Source: Faucicola sp902506225 (GTDB lineage Bacteria; Pseudomonadota; Gammaproteobacteria; Pseudomonadales; Moraxellaceae). Taken from it: DNA of 64,000 nucleotides. Positions 16,333-25,084 of this stretch are shown here, piece by piece. Within the stretch, counting starts at the first letter, position 1, and every line of letters begins with the position of its first letter. The translations under genes were made by a program, and so were the position numbers. Where the stretch lies: NCBI GenBank assembly GCA_902506225.1, contig LR733345.1, positions 2,046,001 to 2,110,000 on the forward strand. Direction: 5' to 3'. The notes below the pieces were generated by a model. The model saw only the letters and a list, made by a program, of their open reading frames with translations. It searched no databases and was not told the DNA's origin.

Positions 16333-17475
16333 ATGATTTCTCGGATGCTCAATAGAAGACGTTTTTTAGGGTATGGCTTGGGTGTTGGCGGTGCCGTTTT
16401 AACAGGGGGACTGGCAAGTAATCTAACGGGTTGTCAAAAAGCGAGCGAAACCGCGGCTAGCGCTGCCGCATCTGCGCCTACTGCCAATCAAGGCGGCAAG
16501 GTTGTCAATGTGTATAACTGGACGGAGTATATCTCTGACCAAGTGCTTAAAGATTTTACCGCAGAAACAGGTATCGACGTTATTTATAGCACCTTTGATT
16601 CTAACGAAGCCATGTATGCCAAACTCAAACTGATGAATGGCAGTGGTGAGTATGATGTGGCGTTTCCGGGTACGGATTTTGTCGACAAAATGCGTAAAGA
16701 AGGGATGCTTGAGCCGCTCGACCATGCCAAATTAACCAATTTTGGGCACCTTGGCAAAACCTTTATCAATGCCCCTTTTGACCCTGAAAACAAGTTTAGT
16801 ATCCCTTATCTGTGGGGCTCATCAGGCATTGCAGTCAATACCAAACGCATTGCTAAAGCAAGCTTGAGCAGCTGGAATGACTTATGGCAACCGGAATACG
16901 AAGGGCGCGTCATGCTGATGAATGACATCCGTGACGTGTTCACCATGAGTCTATTGACCCTTGGCTATAACGGTAGTACCAAAAACCCTGAAGCCATCAA
17001 ACAAGCGTATGAAAAACTCACCAAGCTGATGCCCAATGTGCGTACCTTTAATTCAGATGCACCGCGCATGCCGTTTATGGAAGGGGAAACTTACTTGGGC
17101 TTGGCTTGGAACGGTGAAGTCATCATGGCACAAGACCAAGGGATGCCAGAGCTCGACTTTGTCTATCCAAAAGAAGGCGCTATTATGTGGATGGATAACA
17201 TGGTCATCCCCAAAAATGCTAAAAACAACGACAACGCCCATAAGTTTATCGATTTTATCTTGCGACCCAAATACGCTGCCATGATTAGTGAAGAAATCGG
17301 CTACGGCTCGCCCAATGAGGCGGCAAAAAAAGAAATGCCGCCTGAGCTTGCCAACAATCCGATTGTGTATCCGCCAGCTGATTTGCTAAAACATGCCATG
17401 TTCCGTGAAGACGTAGGCGATGAGATAATGGCGCTATATCAGCAGTATTGGGATAGGCTCAAAGTGGATATGTAA
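16333..17475 (+). CDS. potD: polyamine-binding lipoprotein PotD
   Basis: 380-aa substrate-binding protein. The N-terminus has a twin-arginine-like stretch (NRRRFLGYG), a hydrophobic core and a lipobox ending at Cys34 (LTGC), so it is likely a lipoprotein that may use the Tat route. The mature part matches PotD closely in style (YNWTEYISDQ, FDSNEAMYAKLK, VDKMRKEGML, SIPYLWGSSGIAVN), favouring a spermidine/putrescine specificity of the PotD kind over PotF. It follows potC by 10 bp with an AAGGAG site. Confidence 0.92.
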   Translation: MISRMLNRRRFLGYGLGVGGAVLTGGLASNLTGCQKASETAASAAASAPTANQGGKVVNVYNWTEYISDQVLKDFTAETGIDVIYSTFDSNEAMYAKLKLMNGSGEYDVAFPGTDFVDKMRKEGMLEPLDHAKLTNFGHLGKTFINAPFDPENKFSIPYLWGSSGIAVNTKRIAKASLSSWNDLWQPEYEGRVMLMNDIRDVFTMSLLTLGYNGSTKNPEAIKQAYEKLTKLMPNVRTFNSDAPRMPFMEGETYLGLAWNGEVIMAQDQGMPELDFVYPKEGAIMWMDNMVIPKNAKNNDNAHKFIDFILRPKYAAMISEEIGYGSPNEAAKKEMPPELANNPIVYPPADLLKHAMFREDVGDEIMALYQQYWDRLKVDM

Positions 17476-17528
17476 CAGACAAATTGGTAAAGAGCGGTAC
17501 TAAAAATACACTAAATGAAGGAGTATCT

Positions 17529-18047
17529 ATGAAATCAAAAATAGAAAAGCTTATGTTAGGGTTCTCATTGCTACCGCTATCGTTATCAGCTGTCGCCTAT
17601 GATAAAGCCGATGAACGTATCATTGACCAACATATGCAAATCGTAGTAGATAGCATCAAAGCCAAACAAATCGCACCCATTATGGCGTTGATGCCGCCGC
17701 AAATTTTTGTAGTGATCGGTGAGCGTTTTGATATGGATGCTGCTACCCTCAAAACCCATATGATACAAGCAGCAGATGACACTTTCAAAGATATGGCTAC
17801 CGACAAACTTAGCTATCGCTATAATTTGAGCAAAGCCAAAGTCTATCAGTCGACCACTGGGCGCGAGTATGTGATATTCCCCACAACATTCACGATGGAT
17901 GATATCACTATAAACAGCCATGTCGTGGCGATTCAAGATAAGGTGGATGACGTTAACAAATGGTATATCGTACGTATCGAATCCCCTGCACAAATTGAGT
18001 TTATCAAACAAGCTTATCCTGATATCACTGATATACAAATCCCATAG
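17529..18047 (+). CDS. exported hypothetical protein
   Basis: 172-aa protein with a clear Sec signal peptide (lysines, then LMLGFSLLPLSLSAVAYDK, cleavage after AVA). The mature part is a compact alpha/beta sequence (IMALMPPQIFVVIGERF, REYVIFPTTFTM) without a domain I recognise. ATG 17529 is preceded by GAAGGAG; the longer frame from 17484 lacks this. It follows potD by about 50 bp and may be cotranscribed, but a role in polyamine uptake is unsupported. Confidence 0.75.
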   Translation: MKSKIEKLMLGFSLLPLSLSAVAYDKADERIIDQHMQIVVDSIKAKQIAPIMALMPPQIFVVIGERFDMDAATLKTHMIQAADDTFKDMATDKLSYRYNLSKAKVYQSTTGREYVIFPTTFTMDDITINSHVVAIQDKVDDVNKWYIVRIESPAQIEFIKQAYPDITDIQIP

Positions 18048-18095
18048 TAAAAGAATAAAAGAGTAAAGGAATAAAAATTTAACCGTTTAAAAGCG

Positions 18096-18129
18096 AAAAA
18101 AGCGGACTTAATCATAAGCCCGCTTTTTT
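18096..18129. terminator. bidirectional Rho-independent terminator
   Basis: Stem AAAAAGCGG/CCGCTTTTT with an AT-rich loop, between the convergent exported protein gene and gor. A-run on one side and T-run on the other make it functional both ways. Confidence 0.85.
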
Positions 18130-18144
18130 ACCCTAAAAATCCGC

Positions 18145-19515
18145 TTAGCGCATGGTGACAAACTCTTCTGAGCCAGTCGGATGAATTGCCACCGTGTCAT
18201 CAAAGTCGCGTTTGGTGGCGCCCATCTTGATAGCAACAGCAAAGCCTTGAATCATCTCATCGACACCAAAACCGACGCCATGCAAGCCCACCACTTTTTC
18301 TTCTTCACCTACACAAATCAGCTTCATGTGACACGGCTCACGGTGCTTGGTCACTGCACTATACATTGGGGTAAAACTGGATTTATACACTTTAACCGCA
18401 TTGATGCTATAGCCTTTGACCGCCTCTTCTTCGCTCAGCCCTACAGTACCAATCGGTGGATGGCTAAAAATCACGCTCGGCACTAGGTTATAATCTAAAT
18501 GCTCATTGGGTTTGTTGTTAAACAAGCGCTCAGATAATCGACGGCCTGCTGCCACCGCCACTGGGGTCAATTGAATACCATGTTCGATGATGTCGCCCAC
18601 CGCATAGATACCTTCGACATTGGTATTTTGATAGGCATCGACTTTGACAAAGCCTTGCTCATTGATTTCAACGCCCGCTTTATCAAGATTGATGGTATCG
18701 GTTGCAGGTTCGCGACCCGTTGCCCAAATCAAACAATCCACCGTCAAGGTCTCATTGTTTGACAATTCAATGCTCAATGAGCCATCTTGGTTTTTGCGTA
18801 TTTGTTGTGGCAGCAATCCATAATGAAATTCAATACCATCATCGTGCATGATATGGGTGAGCGTGGTGACAATGTCGGCATCGAAGTTTTTAAGCACCCG
18901 CTTGCTACGCACAATCAGATGGGTCTTTGAGCCCAATGCATTCATCACCCCTGCAATCTCAACACCGATATAGCCTGAACCGACAATCGCTACCCGCTGT
19001 GGTAATTCGGTCAAGTCAAAAAAACCATCCGAGTCAATACCCAACTCTGCCCCTTCAATCGCTGGGCGAACAGGTCGTCCCCCCATCGCTAGCAAAATAT
19101 GGTCAGCGGTAATGGTCTCTACTGTGCCGTCATTTTTATACACCTCAACGGTATTTTTATCGGCAAATTTGGCAAAACCATGAATCACATCGACTTGGTT
19201 ATTTTTGAGGCCGTTGTTGTACGACTGATGAATACGGCTGATATAAGCCTGGCGACTTTGTACCAATTTGGCAAAGTCAAATTGCTTGACGTCCAAATCA
19301 AAGCCATAGTCAGGCGCATAATGATGGATCGCTGCTGCCATATTGGCGCCATACCACATCACTTTTTTGGGCACACAGCCCACATTGACGCAAGTACCGC
19401 CTAGCTGCTTGGCTTCAATCAAGGCACATTTTTTACCATAGCTGGCAGCACGGTTGATGGATGCAATGCCCCCTGACCCACCACCAATCGCGATATAATC
19501 ATAATGTTTGCTCAT
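18145..19515 (-). CDS. gor: glutathione-disulfide reductase
   Basis: 456-aa FAD/NADPH enzyme that reduces oxidised glutathione. It shows the FAD dinucleotide fold GGGSGG, the redox-active pair Cys42/Cys47 in GGTCVNVGCVPKK, the NADPH-binding GSGYIGVEIAG with the following basic residues (IVRSKRVLKNFD), and the C-terminal catalytic HPTGSEE. Length and cysteine positions equal those of E. coli Gor. It is a single gene convergent with the pot cluster. Confidence 0.95.
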   Translation of the reverse strand: MSKHYDYIAIGGGSGGIASINRAASYGKKCALIEAKQLGGTCVNVGCVPKKVMWYGANMAAAIHHYAPDYGFDLDVKQFDFAKLVQSRQAYISRIHQSYNNGLKNNQVDVIHGFAKFADKNTVEVYKNDGTVETITADHILLAMGGRPVRPAIEGAELGIDSDGFFDLTELPQRVAIVGSGYIGVEIAGVMNALGSKTHLIVRSKRVLKNFDADIVTTLTHIMHDDGIEFHYGLLPQQIRKNQDGSLSIELSNNETLTVDCLIWATGREPATDTINLDKAGVEINEQGFVKVDAYQNTNVEGIYAVGDIIEHGIQLTPVAVAAGRRLSERLFNNKPNEHLDYNLVPSVIFSHPPIGTVGLSEEEAVKGYSINAVKVYKSSFTPMYSAVTKHREPCHMKLICVGEEEKVVGLHGVGFGVDEMIQGFAVAIKMGATKRDFDDTVAIHPTGSEEFVTMR

Positions 19516-19649
19516 AATTCTTCCTGTTTTTTGGTCATTTTCAAAGTTATATGCGGTTATTTTACCAGATTTTGGTGGCGAGAAAAGTTGTTAATTCTCA
19601 CCTTTCTCATTGATAAAACAAAACAAATCAGCGCTTTTTTTGAATAATT

Positions 19650-20873
19650 CTAATGAAAAAGGTTTAAACACCCTTGCCTCACCGCAAAAGGCATCAGATA
19701 AAATCGGGTTTTTTTGGGTTGGCAAAATTCAATCTGCTGTGCCTTCAATTGTGTGCTTAGCGTTGGGACAACCAGCCAAGCTTCGTCGGCATCAAACTCA
19801 CTGGCGTAGGTAAGTAGTTGGTACATGTCTGCCAAGCTTATGTCGTTAAAAGTAGCCGTTTGTTTCCATTTTACATCGGCGATAATGAGTTTATCGGCAG
19901 ACTTTAGCCAAATATCGGGTTTGATGGTTAACCCTTGCTGCACGGTCAATGGCTGTCTTTTTTGCTCAACTAGCTCAAAATTCTGCGCTGCAAATTGTTG
20001 TTGGATTTTCCTGCCCACCCATTTTTCAAAGGCAAATGGCATATTCACCAGCCAAGTTGGGGACAAAAACTGCCCTTGGCTACTGGCTTGTTGTAGCGTC
20101 AGCAGCGCATAACAAAAGCTGATAAAAGTATAATTACGCTTGGCAAGCAGACTGGGCAACGCGGTCAATTCTTGCAGCGCTTGAGAAAATAAAATGTCGT
20201 ATAAGTCTTTGGCAACTATATCCACTGCCTGCCACTGCGGCAGTAATGGGCTCGACAATGGGCTGCTAGTCATGCTGCCAATCACTCGCTCGATGGTGGT
20301 TTTTACCAAACGATTGCCAGCGGTATCCATCACAAAATTTTCAGTCTGATGATAAAACTTATGCGGCTGGTGGCAGTTATGCTGCAATTGCTCTTTGACC
20401 AGCAATTTACCCTGCAGATAGGGCTGATTTTGCTCAAATTGCTGATATTGCTGATTGGGCACATACTGCGCAAATCCCTGCCAAAAATACGCTTGTAGCC
20501 ACTCGCTAAGCGATAGTGAATGATTGATTGGTGGATGATTGATGAGTAGTTGATTAGCTAGATTGAGTAACGACTTGGGCAATAAAGCTTGCCACACTGC
20601 TGTCAGCATCTCTTGCACCCATTGACGGGTTTGGGTAATTTCATCGGCATGAGTGATTTGGGCTTGTGCAAGTTTTGGCAAAATCTCCACTTGCCCGCCA
20701 CTGGGCAACCCAATCACACCGATATAGTGGCGCACTTTGAGTTGCCACTGCTGCTGTTTACGCTCAATGCGAAACACGTCAAAATTTTGCTCGATAAGCC
20801 AGTCAAAATCCTGCCCATCGTCAAAATCTGCCGCGGTCAGGTAACTATGTTCAAACGTGATGATGGCTTTCAT
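19650..20873 (-). CDS. mcrC: McrC-like subunit of a type IV restriction system
   Basis: 407-aa protein of the McrC family: an N-terminal beta-rich part (IGVIGLPSGGQVEILPKL) and a C-terminal PD-(D/E)xK nuclease (KPDIWLKS ... LIIADVKWK). McrC supplies the cutting function for the McrB motor, acting on modified DNA. Its start overlaps the mcrB-like stop by 4 bp (ATGA), so the two are translationally coupled. Confidence 0.9.
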   Translation of the reverse strand: MKAIITFEHSYLTAADFDDGQDFDWLIEQNFDVFRIERKQQQWQLKVRHYIGVIGLPSGGQVEILPKLAQAQITHADEITQTRQWVQEMLTAVWQALLPKSLLNLANQLLINHPPINHSLSLSEWLQAYFWQGFAQYVPNQQYQQFEQNQPYLQGKLLVKEQLQHNCHQPHKFYHQTENFVMDTAGNRLVKTTIERVIGSMTSSPLSSPLLPQWQAVDIVAKDLYDILFSQALQELTALPSLLAKRNYTFISFCYALLTLQQASSQGQFLSPTWLVNMPFAFEKWVGRKIQQQFAAQNFELVEQKRQPLTVQQGLTIKPDIWLKSADKLIIADVKWKQTATFNDISLADMYQLLTYASEFDADEAWLVVPTLSTQLKAQQIEFCQPKKTRFYLMPFAVRQGCLNLFH

Positions 20874-22150
20874 GAGGCGCTTTGATAGATTGCAAGATAG
20901 CTATTTGGGTCATCAAGCGCCTGGGTATGGATGTCAAAACCCGCTTGCTGCGCCATAAATCCAGTTGCTTTTTTGTTATCAATCAGCCTAATAAAGGTTT
21001 GCCCAAAGATTGCTTGCAAGATTTGTCCATGGTGCTGGCAGGCTTGTGCCACTTGTGGGATGATGGATTGGCTAAACGCAGCGCTTAACGCGTGCAGCGA
21101 ATCAATACCCCACAAAAAACTATGCCCTAACTGGCTGTCTTTTGCCAAATTTTGCGAGATTCTTTCATTCAATGCGGTCAACAATTTGGCTAAATCAATC
21201 TCAATCCCATTTGCCATGACTTTACCCAATAACTGTGGCTGTGGTTGACATTCAATAAATTCAAAACGGCGGCGAAATGCCATATCGAGCGGCGACAATG
21301 AATGATCTTGGCTGTTCATGGTGGCGTAGATATCGACATTGCTAGGCACGCTAAATGGCTGACGCGAATACGCCAAATTCACCGACAGGCTATCTGTCTG
21401 TCCTGCACGTTTACTCGGTTCAATCAAACTCATCAACTCCCCAAACACGCGGGCGACATTGGCGCGGTTGATTTCATCAATCAACATGGCATAACGGTGA
21501 CTAGGGTCATGTTTGGCTTGTTGACACAGTCTAAGAAATGCCCCTGACTCAACGCGATAGCTCATCTTTCCATTGTCCGCGATGTGGGGACGAATCCCTT
21601 CGACAAATTCTTCATACCCATACGCTTGATGAAAACTGACAAAACTAAAGCGTTGCTTTTTAGCTTGGAATTGATGTGAAATTGCGTTTTGATAATCATT
21701 CAGTTTGTTTTGCAAGTCTGCCAATAACGGCAAGCTGTCTGCTAATAAAAACCAATTACTGCTATCGTCTTTATCAAAATACGATTGGCTTGATTTATTT
21801 TTTACCAATACATTTTTGGAATCTGCAGGACTAAATTGCTGTAGCGTTGACCATGCCGTATTAGCAATTGCCTTTTCGCGTTGGTTAATTTTTAGCTTAG
21901 TAACAAAGAATAAGTTGTTAGTAATTTCAGCAACTTTAAGTAATGACTTTCCCTTTTTTCTTTCATCTAAAAATACTAAACAAATCACCTCTCGCCAGCT
22001 TAATGGTTCAAGCAAAGCTTTGAGCAATTTATCGGCATTGGCGACTGGCAAAAACTCGGTATATTGTTTGGCGATTTGTTGCAGTTGGTAGGTCTTGCCT
22101 GTCCCTGCTACGCCCGTATAGATAATATTTTTTACTGGCTCACGAATCAT
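20870..22150 (-). CDS. mcrB: McrB-like AAA+ GTPase without N-terminal DNA-recognition domain
   Basis: 426-aa protein. Walker A is at residues 13-20 (GVAGTGKT), only a dozen residues from the start, then a Lys-rich insert, the family motif FVSFHQAYGYEEFVEGIRPH, Walker B MLIDEINRANVARVFGEL, and MNSQDHSLSPLDMAFRRRFEF in the place where E. coli McrB has its GTP-specificity motif MNTAD. E. coli McrB carries about 160 extra N-terminal residues that read methylated cytosine; none are present here. Target recognition must therefore come from the insert, from McrC, or from another protein. Confidence 0.87.
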   Translation of the reverse strand: MIREPVKNIIYTGVAGTGKTYQLQQIAKQYTEFLPVANADKLLKALLEPLSWREVICLVFLDERKKGKSLLKVAEITNNLFFVTKLKINQREKAIANTAWSTLQQFSPADSKNVLVKNKSSQSYFDKDDSSNWFLLADSLPLLADLQNKLNDYQNAISHQFQAKKQRFSFVSFHQAYGYEEFVEGIRPHIADNGKMSYRVESGAFLRLCQQAKHDPSHRYAMLIDEINRANVARVFGELMSLIEPSKRAGQTDSLSVNLAYSRQPFSVPSNVDIYATMNSQDHSLSPLDMAFRRRFEFIECQPQPQLLGKVMANGIEIDLAKLLTALNERISQNLAKDSQLGHSFLWGIDSLHALSAAFSQSIIPQVAQACQHHGQILQAIFGQTFIRLIDNKKATGFMAQQAGFDIHTQALDDPNSYLAIYQSAS

Positions 22151-22361
22151 GGTTACTTCTTAATTTTTAATGTCTATTTTGTGATGGCTTATTATGGATA
22201 AGCTGACGAAATTTATCAAATCAGCGATTAATAACCAAATTTTTGCATCACCTTAATTATTTTTGTCAAGTTTTTGACAAATTATGATTTATAATTCATT
22301 CCAATATTTTATGTATCTTAATTTTCACTTAAAATTTTATTATCTAAGGAGGGATGACTTC

Positions 22362-23708
22362 ATGACAACCGCTGCAACCGCGCACCCTGATCATCAGCAT
22401 ATTGCGCTACGCAATGACCCAAAAAAGGTCGCCGTGGCATCCATGATTGGTACGGCTATTGAGTTTTATGATTATTATATTTATGCTGCTGCGGCGGTAT
22501 TGATTTTTAATACCCAGTTTTTTGATAAAACCGATGAAAAAGCGGCGATGCTTTACTCGCTTTCGACGTTGGCATTGGCGTTTATTGCCCGCCCTTTCGG
22601 TTCAGCATTATTTGGTCACTTTGGTGATAAACTCGGTCGTAAAAAAACCTTGGTCGCATCTCTGCTCACCATGGGTTTATCAACCGTAGCGATTGGTTTG
22701 CTACCGACTTATGCCCAAGTAGGCGTCATTGCCCCATTATTGTTATGTTTACTTCGTGTGGGTCAAGGGATTGGGCTTGGCGGTGAATGGGGCGGTGCTG
22801 CCTTGGTCGCCACCGAAAATGCGCCAGAAGGCAAACGTGCTTGGTATGGTACTTTCCCGCAGTTAGGCGCGCCGATTGGGTTATTTTTAGCCAACTTAGT
22901 GTTCTTTTTACTCAGTTATTTTTTAGGAAAAGATGCCTTGGTCGAGTGGGCATGGCGCATCCCGTTTCTTATTTCAATCGTACTTGTGGGTGTGGGTCTT
23001 TGGGTACGTTTAAGCCTGCATGAAAGCCATGTATTCCTTACCGCTGAAGCCGAAGGCAAAAAAGTCAATGCCCCTGTGTCAAAAGTCATTACCCAATATT
23101 GGCGTCCGATGATGCAAGGCACATTCTTGATGGCGATGACGTATGTGATTTTTTATATCATGACTGCCTTCGTACAAGCCTATTCAAAAAGCCCAGCAAA
23201 ATTATCTTCTTTTGGCTTTCCAACAGGGTTAGGTATTGCCCCAAATACCTTTACTGGCTTTTTATTGGTCGCTGCGATTGTGTTTGGTATTTTTACTAGT
23301 ATTTCAGGGATTGGTGCCGACAAAATCGGTCGTAAAAAATGGCTGATTGGCGTGACTATCTTATGTATGGTGTTTGCCTGCTTTATGCCAATGCTGCTCA
23401 GTAATGGCACACCAACCACGGTATTTATTTTCCTCATTTTGGGCATGGCATGTATGGGTATGTCGTTTGGTCCAATGGCAGCGCTATTACCAGAGCTGTT
23501 CCCCACCGAAGTCCGGTATTCAGGTGCGTCACTGGCTTACAATCTAGCGGCGATTGTGGGTGCATCGATTCCTGCGATTTATGCCATCAAAATCAACGAG
23601 CAATATGGCATGAAAGGTGTGGCTATATATATTGTTATTAACGGTTTGATTTCTCTCATTGCGTTATTCTCAATTAAAGAAACCAAAAATATCGATTTGA
23701 TGGATTAA
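22362..23708 (+). CDS. MHS-family (MFS) metabolite:proton symporter
   Basis: 448-aa, 12-helix transporter. The opening GTAIEFYDYYIYAAAAVL and the loop GDKLGRKKTLVASLL are diagnostic of the metabolite:H+ symporter branch of MFS, which includes ProP, ShiA and KgtP; the GEWGGAALVATENAPEGKR segment fits the same group. ATG 22362 has a strong AAGGAGGG site at the right spacing; an upstream frame from 22284 adds an unlikely Tyr/Phe-rich leader. The substrate cannot be told from sequence or neighbours. A terminator follows. Confidence 0.9.
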   Translation: MTTAATAHPDHQHIALRNDPKKVAVASMIGTAIEFYDYYIYAAAAVLIFNTQFFDKTDEKAAMLYSLSTLALAFIARPFGSALFGHFGDKLGRKKTLVASLLTMGLSTVAIGLLPTYAQVGVIAPLLLCLLRVGQGIGLGGEWGGAALVATENAPEGKRAWYGTFPQLGAPIGLFLANLVFFLLSYFLGKDALVEWAWRIPFLISIVLVGVGLWVRLSLHESHVFLTAEAEGKKVNAPVSKVITQYWRPMMQGTFLMAMTYVIFYIMTAFVQAYSKSPAKLSSFGFPTGLGIAPNTFTGFLLVAAIVFGIFTSISGIGADKIGRKKWLIGVTILCMVFACFMPMLLSNGTPTTVFIFLILGMACMGMSFGPMAALLPELFPTEVRYSGASLAYNLAAIVGASIPAIYAIKINEQYGMKGVAIYIVINGLISLIALFSIKETKNIDLMD

Positions 23709-23720
23709 AAACTGATACCT

Positions 23721-23752
23721 AAAAAACGCTGGCAAATGCTGGCGTTTTTTTT
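23721..23752 (+). terminator. Rho-independent terminator after the MHS transporter
   Basis: Stem AACGCTGGCA/TGCTGGCGTT (two mismatches) followed by eight T residues, 12 bp after the stop codon. Confidence 0.8.
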
Positions 23753-23797
23753 GCCCAAGGCGGTTATAATAAACCTTTCAATACCATGAGACCTAGG

Positions 23798-24364
23798 ATG
23801 AAAGCCTCTAACCGCTGTGCATGGTGCGGCACAGACCCACTTTATCAAGCTTACCACGACAATGAATGGGGAAAGCCCAGTTATGATGACCGCCATCTAT
23901 TTGCCATGCTGTGTTTAGAAGGTATGCAAGCGGGACTCAGCTGGATTACCATACTCAAAAAACGCGAGCGTTATTACCAAGTATTTGCTGATTTTGACCC
24001 TGCAATTATCGCGCAGTTTGATGATGCTAAAGTCGCAGAATTGATGCAAGATACGGGCATTATCCGCAACCGTTTGAAGATTCAATCCATCATCAACAAT
24101 GCCAAATGCTATCTAAAAATCACCCAAACGCAAGCTTTTAGCGATTATCTTTGGAACTTGTCGCCCAGCGGCGTGGCAAAAATACCACAGGATAATCACC
24201 CAAAAATATTTGCTGATATCCCCACCAACACTGAATGTTCAGATAAGATGTCAAAACAGCTCAAAAAAGACGGGTTTAAATTTGTGGGCTCGACGATTTG
24301 CTATGCGTTTATGCAAGCAGTCGGCATGGTGAATGACCATGTAGCGGCGTGTGATTTTCGCTAA
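23798..24364 (+). CDS. tag: DNA-3-methyladenine glycosylase I
   Basis: 188-aa base-excision repair enzyme that removes 3-methyladenine. It has the zinc-binding N-terminal Cys residues (RCAWCG), the conserved YHDNEWG motif, LCLEGMQAGLSWITIL, and near the C-terminus the zinc ligands His and Cys (NDHVAACDF). The start at 23798 gives MKASNRCAWCG, the usual short leader; an ATG at 23786 would add four residues. Confidence 0.93.
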   Translation: MKASNRCAWCGTDPLYQAYHDNEWGKPSYDDRHLFAMLCLEGMQAGLSWITILKKRERYYQVFADFDPAIIAQFDDAKVAELMQDTGIIRNRLKIQSIINNAKCYLKITQTQAFSDYLWNLSPSGVAKIPQDNHPKIFADIPTNTECSDKMSKQLKKDGFKFVGSTICYAFMQAVGMVNDHVAACDFR

Positions 24365-24405
24365 GCTTGTTCAATAGTCAATAGCGGATAACATATTCCT
24401 CGATG

Positions 24406-24984
24406 CTACAGACCCCAAAATAGGCTAAAACTAATCAAAATCAATACCAGTAAAATGCTTTGAACCAATAAAAAATGCTGATGCACTTTGAGCAATCCGC
24501 GCAGACTGATGCCATAATGACTGACATTTTTGAGAGAATAGCTTTGAAAATCCACCAAGCTACGGCGATGATATTGTGACCGCATGACCTCAACAAACTT
24601 ATCAGCCGCTGCCGCTGTTGACCCAGTTGACAATATAGGTAAGAACGCATTGATAACATCTTCATGTGTTTCTGGGTTATTGGTATTGACCATCAACATT
24701 TGCCAATCTTGAAACAGCCGTTGTTCGATTACCCCTTTAGACTTGAGCGTGACATCGCGGTTGCGCCCATCACGCTGAATGTTACCAAATAATTGCTCAA
24801 TCGCTGAGTTTTCGCCTTCAATGTACTGAAAAAAATAGCCATTACCAAAGCACAAACAACCGGTAATTTGATGGGCAAGGTTCTCACGCTGTGCCACTGC
24901 CATAATATCAGACAGCGTTCTAGGGGTTACGCCAGCTTTCAATGTTATGCGGCTCACATAAGTTAGATAGTGAATTTGCCCCAA
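24406..24984 (-). CDS. BLUF-domain blue-light sensor with C-terminal membrane helix
   Basis: 192-aa protein. Residues 1-100 are a BLUF (FAD-binding blue-light) domain with the key residues in order: Tyr9 (YLTYVS), Asn35, ITGCLCFGNGYFFQYIEGE with Gln53, and Trp94/Met96 (FQDWQM). These are the residues that rearrange on light absorption. About 70 residues follow, ending in one hydrophobic helix (LLVQSILLVLILISFSLFWGL), so the protein is probably membrane-anchored with the sensor in the cytoplasm. There is no EAL, GGDEF or cyclase output domain, so the signal must pass to a partner. Confidence 0.88.
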   Translation of the reverse strand: MGQIHYLTYVSRITLKAGVTPRTLSDIMAVAQRENLAHQITGCLCFGNGYFFQYIEGENSAIEQLFGNIQRDGRNRDVTLKSKGVIEQRLFQDWQMLMVNTNNPETHEDVINAFLPILSTGSTAAAADKFVEVMRSQYHRRSLVDFQSYSLKNVSHYGISLRGLLKVHQHFLLVQSILLVLILISFSLFWGL

Positions 24985-25084
24985 GCAGCACCTCAGTCTT
25001 TATGATTGTACAATTTTTGTTCAGCGCAATTTTAACAATTTCTTACATACTTATCCATCCATTAAATCAACAATATTAGCTTAC

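Noticed and set aside
17586..18038. 150-aa ORF antisense to the exported hypothetical protein
   Set aside because: The sense frame has a signal peptide and ribosome binding site; the antisense frame has neither and a composition typical of mirror reading.
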